Assembly (NCBI RefSeq): GCF_900096895.1
Contig: NZ_FMYO01000001.1
Location: 806,001-870,000, forward strand
DNA: 64,000 nucleotides
Direction of reading: 5' to 3'
Source of the DNA: Acinetobacter kookii
GTDB taxonomy: Bacteria; Pseudomonadota; Gammaproteobacteria; Pseudomonadales; Moraxellaceae
The notes beneath the pieces were generated by a model. The model saw only the letters and a program-made list of their open reading frames with translations, was not told where the DNA came from and made no database searches. This document shows positions 55,396 through 64,000 of this stretch, in pieces. The position numbers and the translations under genes were made by a program. Each line of letters begins with the position of its first letter. Position 1 is the stretch's first letter.

Positions 55396-58077
55396 TTACA
55401 CTCCTACCGCGACGGATACAGGCTCTGCAAGTGACACCGTTGGTGCAAGACCAACCGGATAACCGATATAACCTGTCGGCAAATATTCGATCACTTGAAC
55501 TGGAAGGCTGATTGTCGCTTCACCTGCTTTCACAGTAATTTTTTGACCATCTTGAACGTTTAGGCGCGCAGCATCTTGCTCACCTACTGCAAACATGGCT
55601 TCAGGAATACGCGATTCCATGGCCGGAGTTTTTACAGTAAATTCACCAGAAGCAAAGATGTGATGCATAGGTACCAAACGGAAGCTTTCAGCATTTGCAA
55701 GTACTGCTGCTGGAGCTACGAATGTACGTGCAGGACGTTTAGCCAAACGATCGAATAAACGAATGCCTGAATCACCGCCTTTTAAGTGGCCACCTACGTT
55801 ATCCTGGAATTTGTTCCAGGCTTGTGGAGAGTTCCAGCCTGCAGACCATGCAAACGGAACCAGTGATGATGGGGTTTCATTACCCACATAACCTTCCATA
55901 GAGAATGTTAATGCAGAATCGACATCGATTGGCTGTTTAGGCTCATGCACCGAAAGCGGAGCACGCATTGCGGTACGACCTGAGTAACGACGTGGTTCAC
56001 GTGCAATCTTCAAGCCATGGATACGGTAACCCGCATCTGGTGCGACATCTTGAATGGCTTCAAGCGCAGGAACATTTTTCACGACGGATTCAATGACATC
56101 ATCCAGCAATGTCCAGGAAATCGCTTTGCCTTTCACACCGGTTTCAATGGCATGTAACCAGCGCCAGGATTCTTTGATCGCCAGTTCAGGTTTGTAGTAA
56201 CTTGGGTCATACACCTGATAGAAACGCTGTGCACGGCCTTCTTGAGATACCACAGTACCATCACCTTCCGCGAAGCTTGCAGCAGAAAGTACAATGTTTG
56301 CTTTCTTCACAGTTTCAGTTTCAGAGTGATCCAATACAATCACGTCTTTACCCGAAAGTGCAGCATTGACTTGTGCAGCAGGTAAACGGCGGTAAAGGTC
56401 ATTTTCCACAATCACAACTGTGTCATAGTCTTGTGCAAATGCTTGCTCCAGGCTTTGACCACCGAAGATTGCCAAGCCCATTGAGTTTACTTCAGGAACC
56501 GTCAATGTAAGACCTGCATTTGAACCTAAGTTCTGAGCCACTTGTGCAGCAGCTTCCATAATGGCAGCGTCTTGTAAGCTTGTACCAGAGATGATCAATG
56601 GTTTCTTCGCAGCTTTTAAAGTGTCAGCGATGGTTTGTGCAAATGCTTTCGCATCGTCATCAAGACCTGTAACCACTTCACCTGCAACTGCCGCAGCAAC
56701 AGCAAAACCTAAACGTGCGATATCGTTTGGAGATGCCACTACTTCACCTGTCGCAACGTCAGCTAAACGCGTTTGAGTCGCAGCAAGAATGTAGATTGGC
56801 GATTTGGCATCTTGCGCAATACGCTGTACCGGTTCAGCCAGCCATTCCTGGGTACGGCGTTCTGCCGCCATTTCTTTGGCTTTGTTTTTCGCAGCCTGGC
56901 GAACAGACAAGGCCATACGTGGCGCAGTTTGAGTTAGATCTTCACCGAGAATTAATACTGCATCGTAACTTTCAATTTCACGCATGGTCGGGTTATAAAC
57001 ACCCTCGGTTTGCATGATTGAAGCTGCAAGTTCAACCAGATTTTGCTCTTTTTGAGACATACCGGTTGAGTAGCTGTCTTGACCTACAAGTTCGCGAAGC
57101 GCGAAGTTCGTTTCAAGCGATGCACGTGGTGAACCAATACCCAGAACTTTTTTGCCCTGGATTTTCTCAATGACGGTATCAAGTGCTGTATCGACTGAAA
57201 CAGTCGTTACGTTTGCACCATCACGGAATTGTGGCTGACGTGGACGGTCTGCACGGTTCACATAACCTGTACCAAAACGACCTTTGTCACAAAGGAAATA
57301 TTGGTTAACGTCACCATTGAAACGGTTTTCTACGCGACGCAGTTCGCCATAACGCTCACCCGGAGAGATGTTACAACCTGAAGAACAGCCTTGGCATACG
57401 CTTGGCGCATACTGCATGTCCCACTTACGGTTATAGCGTTCTGAGTGAGTTTTGTCTGTAAATACACCAGTCGGACATACTTCAGTCAAGTTACCCGAGA
57501 ATTCAGATTCTAAAGTACCTGATTCTGGACGACCGAAGTAAACACGTGATGCGTTTGCATACACGCCAAAGTCTGTACCGCCAGCATAGTCTTTGTAGTA
57601 ACGAACACAACGGTAACATGCGATACAACGGTTCATTTCGTGGGAAATGAATGAGCCTAGCTCCTGGTTGTAATGCGTACGTTTGGTGAAACGGTAACGA
57701 CGACGGTCGTGCTGTGTCATCACGGTCATATCTTGTAAATGACAGTGACCACCTTCTTCACAGACTGGACAGTCGTGCGGGTGGTTGGTCATCAAGAATT
57801 CAACAATCGAAGCACGGAAATCTTTGGCTTCTTTGTCTTCAATCGAGATGTAGGTATTGTCAGATGCAGGCGTCATACATGACATGACCAAACGGCCACG
57901 CGTATCTTCTGGATTCGCGTATTGAGTCACGGCACACTGACGGCAAGAACCGACAGAACCTAAGGATGGATGCCAACAAAAGTATGGGATATCAATGCCA
58001 AGACTCAAACATGCTTGTAGCAAGTTTTCCGAGCCGTTGACTTCATACGATTTGCCATCGACATGAATTGTAGCCAT
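55396..58077 (-). CDS. nuoG: NADH-quinone oxidoreductase subunit G
   Basis: Large iron-sulfur subunit, 893 residues. [2Fe-2S] N1b: C34, C45, C48, C67. [4Fe-4S] N5: H101, C103, C106, C112. N4: C151, C154, C157, C201. The extra cluster N7 is kept: C228, C231, C235, C263, the same numbers as in E. coli from memory. The rest is a molybdopterin-oxidoreductase-like body without evident cofactor, followed by a C-terminal domain. It carries electrons from NuoF to NuoI. Confidence 0.96.
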   Translation of the reverse strand: MATIHVDGKSYEVNGSENLLQACLSLGIDIPYFCWHPSLGSVGSCRQCAVTQYANPEDTRGRLVMSCMTPASDNTYISIEDKEAKDFRASIVEFLMTNHPHDCPVCEEGGHCHLQDMTVMTQHDRRRYRFTKRTHYNQELGSFISHEMNRCIACYRCVRYYKDYAGGTDFGVYANASRVYFGRPESGTLESEFSGNLTEVCPTGVFTDKTHSERYNRKWDMQYAPSVCQGCSSGCNISPGERYGELRRVENRFNGDVNQYFLCDKGRFGTGYVNRADRPRQPQFRDGANVTTVSVDTALDTVIEKIQGKKVLGIGSPRASLETNFALRELVGQDSYSTGMSQKEQNLVELAASIMQTEGVYNPTMREIESYDAVLILGEDLTQTAPRMALSVRQAAKNKAKEMAAERRTQEWLAEPVQRIAQDAKSPIYILAATQTRLADVATGEVVASPNDIARLGFAVAAAVAGEVVTGLDDDAKAFAQTIADTLKAAKKPLIISGTSLQDAAIMEAAAQVAQNLGSNAGLTLTVPEVNSMGLAIFGGQSLEQAFAQDYDTVVIVENDLYRRLPAAQVNAALSGKDVIVLDHSETETVKKANIVLSAASFAEGDGTVVSQEGRAQRFYQVYDPSYYKPELAIKESWRWLHAIETGVKGKAISWTLLDDVIESVVKNVPALEAIQDVAPDAGYRIHGLKIAREPRRYSGRTAMRAPLSVHEPKQPIDVDSALTFSMEGYVGNETPSSLVPFAWSAGWNSPQAWNKFQDNVGGHLKGGDSGIRLFDRLAKRPARTFVAPAAVLANAESFRLVPMHHIFASGEFTVKTPAMESRIPEAMFAVGEQDAARLNVQDGQKITVKAGEATISLPVQVIEYLPTGYIGYPVGLAPTVSLAEPVSVAVGV

Positions 58078-58088
58078 AGTCGAATTCC

Positions 58089-59420
58089 TTAAGCTTGTTC
58101 TACGGAGCTAACTTGAGCGGCGGCATTGACTACCTTCGCTTCAAATTCGCCACGGAAATGTTTGAGTGCGCCCATAAGCGGTTCCATCGCACCAGGTGCG
58201 TGAGCACAGAAAGTCTTACCAATCCAAAGCTTACGAGTCAGTTCTTGTAAGTGATCGATATCTTCTTTCTTGCCTGTACCATCTTCCAGTGCTTTAAGCG
58301 CTTTCACCGCCCAAGGTAAACCGTCACGGCAAGGTGTACAGAAACCGCATGATTCGCGTGCAAAGAATTCTTCCAGGTTACGTGTTGCTGAAACCATACA
58401 TTGGGTTTCATCAACAACCATGAGCAAACAGGTACCTAAACGTGAACCTGCTTTCATGATGCTTTCCGCATCCATAGGAAGATCGATATGCTCGGCAGCC
58501 AGGAAGTCAGTCGATGCACCACCCGGTAACCATGCTTTCAGCTTTAAGCCGTCACGCATACCACCGGCATGCTCTTCGATCACTTCACGTGCAGTGGTAC
58601 CAAATGGAAGTTCCCAAAGACCCGGGAATTTCACCTTACCTGATGCACCGTAAATTTTGGTACCTGGATCTTTTGATTTACCTTCAGATAAACCGATATA
58701 CCATTCTGGACCACGCAGCATAATGGCTGGCAAGTTGTTGTAGGTCTCTACGTTGTTGACAATCGTAGGACGGCCCCAAGCACCTGCAACTTGCGGGAAT
58801 GGCGGTTTGGTACGCGGATTGGCACGACGGCCTTCAAGCGAGTTAATCAATGCAGTTTCTTCACCACAGATATAACGGCCCGCACCGGTATGCACATGCA
58901 ATTCGAAATTCCAGCCAGTTCCGAGGATGTTATCCCCCAGGTAACCTTTGGCACGAACTTGCTCAAGCGCTTCGTTCAGATACTTCGCAGCTTCGATATA
59001 TTCACCACGAATGAAGATGTAACCTTGAGTTGCTTCTAAGGTATAAGCAGCAATCAGCATGCCTTCAATCAGTTGGTGTGGAAGATCTTCCATCAACAAA
59101 CGGTCTTTGAAGGTACCTGGTTCCATCTCATCGGCATTACAAATCAGGTAACGTGGACCCGAGTTGTCATTCGGCGCCATCAACGACCATTTAATCCCTG
59201 CCGGGAAACCCGCACCACCACGGCCTTTTACAGTCGCCGCTTTAATGACTTCAAGCACTTCTTTCGGTTGCATGCCAATCGCTTTTTTAAAGCCGGCATA
59301 ACCTTCCAGCGCTTCGTAATCATCGGCATTACGAACATTGGCTTGTTTGCTTAAACGCCATGTTAATGGGTGAGTTTCCGGGTTACCGTCGCCATAAATT
59401 GGTTTTGGTTCAGTATTCAT
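58089..59420 (-). CDS. nuoF: NADH-quinone oxidoreductase subunit F
   Basis: NADH- and FMN-binding subunit of 443 residues. [17 protein letters not shown] and [19 protein letters not shown] bind NADH and FMN. Cluster N3 is held by [12 protein letters not shown] and the later Cys in TFCAHAPGA. It is the entry point of electrons. It overlaps nuoE by four bases. Confidence 0.97.
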   Translation of the reverse strand: MNTEPKPIYGDGNPETHPLTWRLSKQANVRNADDYEALEGYAGFKKAIGMQPKEVLEVIKAATVKGRGGAGFPAGIKWSLMAPNDNSGPRYLICNADEMEPGTFKDRLLMEDLPHQLIEGMLIAAYTLEATQGYIFIRGEYIEAAKYLNEALEQVRAKGYLGDNILGTGWNFELHVHTGAGRYICGEETALINSLEGRRANPRTKPPFPQVAGAWGRPTIVNNVETYNNLPAIMLRGPEWYIGLSEGKSKDPGTKIYGASGKVKFPGLWELPFGTTAREVIEEHAGGMRDGLKLKAWLPGGASTDFLAAEHIDLPMDAESIMKAGSRLGTCLLMVVDETQCMVSATRNLEEFFARESCGFCTPCRDGLPWAVKALKALEDGTGKKEDIDHLQELTRKLWIGKTFCAHAPGAMEPLMGALKHFRGEFEAKVVNAAAQVSSVEQA

Positions 59421-59926
59421 ACATACTTCTCCAAGAGCTGTTTAACCGAAGTCACTTCAACCAGACCATGAGTATCTTCATCAATCATTAAGGTTGGACC
59501 TTTGTCACAGTTACCTAAGCAGCAGATTGGCAGCAAAGTGAAACGACCATCCGCTGTGGTTTGGCCAAACTGAATGCCCAATTCACGCTGGAAGGCTTCT
59601 GCCAAAGTTTCCGCACCCATCAAGAAACATGCAATCGAGTCACACAATAAAATTACGTGACGACCGACCGGTTGACGGTAAATACGGTTATAGAATGTCG
59701 CAACGCCTTCTAAATCTGCAAGGCTCATGCTCAGCATTTGAGCAATTGCATTCATTTGTGCGTCGTCTACCCAGCCATTACGGCGTTGTACACATTTCAG
59801 CGCATCCAGACATGCGGCACGCGGGTACGGGTAGTGGCCCATGTGATGTTCAATTTCATGGATTTCGTCCGCAGTTAAAATCCCTTCAACATTCACACGT
59901 GGCTTTTTATCAGTCAAAATCATCAT
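59417..59926 (-). CDS. nuoE: NADH-quinone oxidoreductase subunit E
   Basis: Thioredoxin-like subunit of 169 residues with [2Fe-2S] cluster N1a. Ligands lie in [12 protein letters not shown] (C-x4-C) and [10 protein letters not shown] (C-x3-C). [29 protein letters not shown] is the conserved helical start. Two adjacent ATGs make the start uncertain by one codon. Situated between nuoCD and nuoF. Confidence 0.97.
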   Translation of the reverse strand: MMILTDKKPRVNVEGILTADEIHEIEHHMGHYPYPRAACLDALKCVQRRNGWVDDAQMNAIAQMLSMSLADLEGVATFYNRIYRQPVGRHVILLCDSIACFLMGAETLAEAFQRELGIQFGQTTADGRFTLLPICCLGNCDKGPTLMIDEDTHGLVEVTSVKQLLEKYV

Positions 59927-59940
59927 AATGCGTTTACCCC

Positions 59941-61728
59941 TTAGCGATCCACGTCAGCCATTACGACGTCAATTGTCGCTAAATAAATGATTAAGTCAGA
60001 TACTAAACTGCCATTAATCACAGAAGGCATTTGCTGTAAATGCGTGAAAGTTGGTGTACGGATACGGGTACGATAACTCATGGTTGACTTGTCTGAAGTC
60101 AGGTAGTAGTTAGACGCACCTTTCACCACTTCCGCCATCACAGATGCTTCACCTGCAGGCATTACAGGACCCCATGACACGCTTAAGAAGTGTGTAATCA
60201 AGGTTTCAATATCTTGTAATGTCTTGTCTTTTGGTGGTGGAACAGCCAGTGGATGGTCTGCTTTGTACGCACCAGAAGGCATGTTGTCCAAGCACTGCTT
60301 GATGATTTTCAGTGACTGTTCGATTTCACGGAAGTGAACGATTACGCGCGCGTAAGCATCGCCTTCGTATTCAACCGGCACGTCGAAGTCGTAGTTTTCA
60401 TAACCACTATAAGGACGGTATTTACGTACGTCGAAGTCAATACCTGTAGCACGTAAACCAGTACCTGTTACACCCCAAGCCAATGCCGATTTTGCATCGT
60501 ATTGCGCAACATTACGGGTACGGCCGACAAACACCGAGTTTTTCAATGCCGCTGTGTAGTACTCGTTCAGACGTTTTGGCATCCAATCAAGTAATTCACG
60601 AACCAACTTATCCCAGCCATTTGGCAAGTCATGTGCAGTACCGCCAATACGGAACCATGCCGGATGCATACGGTAACCGGTAATCGCTTCTACGATGTCA
60701 TAAACTTTTTGACGGTCAGCAAACATATAGAATACTGGGGTCATACCGCCGGCATCCTGAATTGCAGTACCGATATATAACAAGTGGTTATTGATACGGA
60801 ACAATTCAGACATCATGACGCGGATACATTGTGCACGGTCAGGAACAGTAATTCCCGCAAGTTGCTCCACACCCATCACATAAGGCATGTTTTGCGCACA
60901 ACCACCCAGGTAGTCAACACGGTCGGTATACGGAATGAATGAATGCCAGGTTTGACGCTCAGCCATCTTTTCCACACCACGGTGGTGATAACCGATATCC
61001 GGCACACAGTCTTTGACTTCTTCGCCGTCCAGCTGCAAGATCACACGGAACGCACCATGCGCAGATGGATGGTTAGGACCCAGGTTCAGGAACATGAAGT
61101 CTTCATCGGCGTTACCGCGTTTTAGGCCCCAGTCTTCAGGAACGAAACGAAGGTGTTCCTGTTCAAAGTCCTGCTTCGCCTGGTTCTGCATATACGGGGT
61201 ATATTCAGTCGCACGTGCAGAATATTCTTTACGCAGCGGGTGACCTTCCCAGTATGTCGGCAACAAGATACGACGGAGCATTGGATGCCCTTCGAAGTTG
61301 ATGCCAAACATGTCGTAAGCTTCGCGTTCGTACCAGTTGGCATTTGGCCAGATGTTGGTTGCAGTTGGAATGTTGAGATCGCTCTCACCCAAGGCAACCT
61401 TAATACGAATATCAGCATTACGCTCTAGCGACAACAAGTGATAGAACACAGTGAAGTCCGACGCAGGCAAACCGTCACGGTGAGTACGCAAGCGCTCATC
61501 TACCGCAGACAAGTCGAACAGCATCACGTAAGGACGTTCTACTTTCCGCAAGAACATGAGGACTTCTTGCACACGTGCGCGCTCAACCCAGACTGTTGGA
61601 AAGTCTTCAAAAGTCGTTTGCACAAAGAAGTTCTCACCAAATTTGGTTTTGAGCTCTTCTATAATTGCAAATGCTGGGCGTGAATCAACTGGTGTTGATT
61701 CTGGCATAGCAATGTCAGTTTCAGCCAT
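59941..61728 (-). CDS. nuoC: NADH-quinone oxidoreductase fused subunit C/D
   Basis: One 595-residue chain combining NuoC (about residues 1-190, with [20 protein letters not shown]) and NuoD (about 200-595). NuoD supplies the quinone pocket: [20 protein letters not shown], then [18 protein letters not shown] with the key His, and the C-terminal [16 protein letters not shown]. The fusion is the E. coli-type arrangement. It is separated from nuoB by 88 bases, the largest gap in the operon. Confidence 0.97.
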   Translation of the reverse strand: MAETDIAMPESTPVDSRPAFAIIEELKTKFGENFFVQTTFEDFPTVWVERARVQEVLMFLRKVERPYVMLFDLSAVDERLRTHRDGLPASDFTVFYHLLSLERNADIRIKVALGESDLNIPTATNIWPNANWYEREAYDMFGINFEGHPMLRRILLPTYWEGHPLRKEYSARATEYTPYMQNQAKQDFEQEHLRFVPEDWGLKRGNADEDFMFLNLGPNHPSAHGAFRVILQLDGEEVKDCVPDIGYHHRGVEKMAERQTWHSFIPYTDRVDYLGGCAQNMPYVMGVEQLAGITVPDRAQCIRVMMSELFRINNHLLYIGTAIQDAGGMTPVFYMFADRQKVYDIVEAITGYRMHPAWFRIGGTAHDLPNGWDKLVRELLDWMPKRLNEYYTAALKNSVFVGRTRNVAQYDAKSALAWGVTGTGLRATGIDFDVRKYRPYSGYENYDFDVPVEYEGDAYARVIVHFREIEQSLKIIKQCLDNMPSGAYKADHPLAVPPPKDKTLQDIETLITHFLSVSWGPVMPAGEASVMAEVVKGASNYYLTSDKSTMSYRTRIRTPTFTHLQQMPSVINGSLVSDLIIYLATIDVVMADVDR

Positions 61729-61816
61729 TGGCTTGGCTTCCTATTTAATACAAATTCAGTCAACCTTAAACGACAATTACACCCAGACCGGGTGCATCAA
61801 TATTTTGTCGCTCAGA

Positions 61817-62494
61817 TTATTTAATTTCATCCATAGAGCGTAAGTTTTTCACTGCAATACGTTCAGCATTCTTACGGTCACGTTCTGGCTGCATCTTTGG
61901 CTTATACACTGGCTGAAGATCATCACCAATCACCGCTGAAAGTGGACGGCGCTCTAATTGAATTTGGTCTTGTAACAACATTAATGCTTGCAATAATGCT
62001 TCAGGACGTGGCGGACAGCCCGGGATGTACACATCGACAGGGATGATTTTATCCACACCTTGTACAACCGAATAAATGTCGTACATACCACCCGAGTTTG
62101 CACAAGCACCCATTGAAATCACCCATTTAGGCTCTAACATTTGCTCGTATAAACGCTGGATTACAGGTGCCATTTTCACGAAGCAGGTCCCTGCAACGAT
62201 CATTAAGTCCGCCTGACGTGGCGAAGCACGAATAACCTCGGCACCGAAACGCGACATATCATGCACACCCGTCAAAGTGGTTGCATATTCTACGTAACAG
62301 CATGAAGTACCAAAGTTAAAAGGCCATACAGAGTTTTTACGGCCCCAGTTTACAGCTGTATGCATTACATCCTCTAAACGAGTCATGAACACATTTTTAT
62401 TCACTTCTTCTTCAAGCGGATCGGTAACGATTTGACGCTCTTGAAGTGGATATTGATCAGCATCCGGATTCGCACGGGTTAATGTATATTTCAT
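61817..62494 (-). CDS. nuoB: NADH-quinone oxidoreductase subunit B
   Basis: A 225-residue subunit holding the terminal cluster N2. [10 protein letters not shown] has the tandem cysteines; [20 protein letters not shown] and [16 protein letters not shown] carry the other two ligands. [28 protein letters not shown] is also conserved. It gives electrons to quinone at the NuoD/NuoH interface. Confidence 0.97.
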   Translation of the reverse strand: MKYTLTRANPDADQYPLQERQIVTDPLEEEVNKNVFMTRLEDVMHTAVNWGRKNSVWPFNFGTSCCYVEYATTLTGVHDMSRFGAEVIRASPRQADLMIVAGTCFVKMAPVIQRLYEQMLEPKWVISMGACANSGGMYDIYSVVQGVDKIIPVDVYIPGCPPRPEALLQALMLLQDQIQLERRPLSAVIGDDLQPVYKPKMQPERDRKNAERIAVKNLRSMDEIK

Positions 62495-62501
62495 TCCCGG
62501 G

Positions 62502-63047
62502 TTACTCCTTACTAGATGATGTAGTCGCAGATTTTTTCACACGACCAGATGATTGAGCTGGAATCTGACCTGTAGGGTCAACAACCAACTCTTCAATAGA
62601 ATTGAAGCGTGTAATGTCGGCAAGGTTCATATTCGGTGAACCCACTTTCGATTTCATCACTGCCGCTTTGAGACGATCGGTTGGTGCCCAGTTTAATGCC
62701 CCTACAGCAATGGCATAAATCAAAGCAATCAATAAATCGACCACAAAAATCACAACGGTGGTAAAACCGAACCAACCTACTTCACGAACTGATGTAGCCC
62801 ATGCGTAGAGATACAGTGCTTCCAGGTCAAATACCACAAAGAAAATAGCAACCAAGTAGAACTTTGCAGACAAGCGGATGCGTGCTCCACCCGCACCTAC
62901 TACACCTGACTCAAATTGCTCTTGCTTTGCACGGCCCCATGATTTACCCCCAAGGAGTAAAGGAACTGTGAGCATAAAGACACAAAGAAATGTAACGCCG
63001 ATCACGAAGGCAATAATTGCCCAATCGTATGGAGTAATGGCACTCAT
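62502..63047 (-). CDS. nuoA: NADH-quinone oxidoreductase subunit A
   Basis: Three-helix membrane subunit, 181 residues. The core is [40 protein letters not shown], containing the conserved acidic loop. The C-terminal tail beyond about residue 135 is longer than in E. coli NuoA (147 residues in all) and polar ([15 protein letters not shown]). First gene of the operon; its promoter lies in the 559-base gap upstream. Confidence 0.96.
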   Translation of the reverse strand: MSAITPYDWAIIAFVIGVTFLCVFMLTVPLLLGGKSWGRAKQEQFESGVVGAGGARIRLSAKFYLVAIFFVVFDLEALYLYAWATSVREVGWFGFTTVVIFVVDLLIALIYAIAVGALNWAPTDRLKAAVMKSKVGSPNMNLADITRFNSIEELVVDPTGQIPAQSSGRVKKSATTSSSKE

Positions 63048-63606
63048 GCGGGGATAACTCCTGGCAGGCCTAATTTATTAACAAAGAATGTATGTATTGG
63101 CCTTCAAATACACCAAACACAAAATTAATCCCGCCAATTGTACCTGATTTATGATTTCACTTGCTAGCTTATAAGCCTTAGTCTTTTGGATGATTTTTTC
63201 GGCATTCCTGCTTTTAATTTGCATTTATTCCTTTACAGCACACCTTAATCGTTTTATTTAATAAAAACGTTTATTTTTATTAAATTTTCTCACATTAAGA
63301 TTTTTTGAGGAAATCTTGCCCATTTATTTTTCAATCTAAAAATGCATTATTGCTGAATATTCTATCAATTTTAAAAGCCCAGTTTATTTTGAGTATTTAT
63401 TTAAAAAATGATTGGAACCACGAGAATTGACTAAATTTTATACCGAATTAAAAATAAACTACCCTTCTTTGCTTTATAAGCTACCTCATATTTTTTGCAT
63501 AAGCTGCTTTATTCTTGTGGCTTTTTTGCAACACTTTGACATGCGTTTAACAGTTTGTGATATTTGTATTTAAAACTCAAAAAGTGAATAGACAGGAGAA
63601 ACTATA
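63048..63606. other. Upstream region of the nuo operon
   Basis: 559 AT-rich bases between the divergent nuoA and a small plus-strand gene. It must hold both promoters. Many A/T runs make -10 boxes impossible to choose by eye. I see no convincing gene, repeat or riboswitch here. An AGGAG ribosome-binding site at its end (about 63594) belongs to the small gene. Confidence 0.5.
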
Positions 63607-63963
63607 ATGACATTAAAATATGCCCATGAATCTGAATATTTCTTCTTTGCACAACTGTTAGTGCACCATGTGGAAAGATACATTGATAAACACCCAGATG
63701 CACGTGATGCCATTTTTGACCTGCGTGATATTTATGATCTTTTTCGCCAGGACTTTGCCTCCACCACCACCAATCTCGAAGCTATTTTAAACGTTGCCGA
63801 TGAATACAGAGTCGAAACATTAAATGGGGACCAGAAATTGATTAGCCATTATGCAATTGACCCCAAAAACAATTCTTTGCTGCTAGATTTTAATGCCGAT
63901 GCCCTTGCCAGTTTAAAACAGGGAAAAAGCCTGATTGAACCAGATGCCACCAGTCATGAATAA
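63607..63963 (+). CDS. Uncharacterised 118-residue protein
   Basis: Soluble acidic protein without signal or membrane segment. It begins MTLKYAHESEYFFFAQLLVH and contains HPDARDAIFDLRDIYDLFRQDF and LNVADEYRVETLNGDQKLIS. No family recognised; helical character is likely in the first half. The start follows a good CAGGAGAA site, and a strong terminator closes the gene, so it is a real monocistronic unit. It is divergent from nuoA, which does not by itself imply a link to complex I. Confidence 0.78.
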   Translation: MTLKYAHESEYFFFAQLLVHHVERYIDKHPDARDAIFDLRDIYDLFRQDFASTTTNLEAILNVADEYRVETLNGDQKLISHYAIDPKNNSLLLDFNADALASLKQGKSLIEPDATSHE

Positions 63964-63967
63964 AACT

Positions 63968-63995
63968 AAAAAAGCACCGGATTCGGTGCTTTTTT
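63968..63995 (+). terminator. Terminator of the last gene
   Basis: AAAAAAGCACCG-GATT-CGGTGCTTTTTT: a perfect hairpin with six T, four bases past the stop. Confidence 0.92.
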
Positions 63996-64000
63996 ATGAG

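Overview
The window reads as chromosomal DNA of an Acinetobacter species (moderately AT-rich gammaproteobacterium). Supporting signs are a one-piece tmRNA whose tag decodes as ANDESYALAA, close to the tag I remember for Acinetobacter; a fused nuoCD complex I operon; an aspartate-type (Mg-dependent) HemB; and many genus-typical small proteins. This is mostly core genome with some catabolic accessory blocks. I see no prophage, CRISPR array or intact insertion sequence.

Layout. 1-4974: an IclR regulator cut by the window edge, divergent from a lower tyrosine/homogentisate operon (fahA, maiA, a VOC-fold protein carrying an extradiol-dioxygenase-like signature, scoA, scoB), with a double palindrome between them. 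5165-10412: a PhnB-like protein, then a long AT-rich stretch holding the remnant of a LysR regulator and a degenerate repeat array, then hcaE-hcaF-mhpB (phenylpropionate dioxygenase plus extradiol ring cleavage), followed by the remnant of a ferredoxin reductase. This looks like a decaying hca pathway. 10413-14880: an iron-uptake operon (IutA-like TonB receptor, DUF3649-like, PepSY and DUF3325-like membrane proteins) behind a Fur-box-like site. 15174-24604: a GABA utilisation island (gabD, gabT, porin, gdhA, gabR, gabP) joined by three copies of one direct-repeat operator with identical 24-bp spacing.

24672-43557: mixed housekeeping genes: a quinone reductase-like/TetR pair, ssrA, glpK, an EmrAB-type pump, a thioesterase, hemB-thiO, an epimerase, a LysE exporter, a D-cysteine desulfhydrase-like enzyme, a YhiN-like flavoprotein, a large MscS-related channel protein and several very small genes. 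One intergenic stretch near 35.4-35.55 kb has the shape of an independent small RNA. 43559-47870: fpr with a divergent FinR-like LysR regulator, a tandem family of three cold-shock-domain genes (two with a membrane helix and an excalibur calcium-binding domain), and upp. 47940-63047: the complete nuoA-N operon on the minus strand. The window ends with a small unknown gene.

How the parts work together: aromatic and amino-acid carbon (tyrosine, phenylpropionate, GABA, glutamate) is funnelled to fumarate, acetoacetyl-CoA, succinate and 2-oxoglutarate, and the resulting NADH is oxidised by complex I. The observations most worth following up are the membrane-anchored cold-shock/excalibur proteins, the extradiol-like VOC protein in an operon with no visible hmgA, the GabR operator set, and the candidate small RNA.
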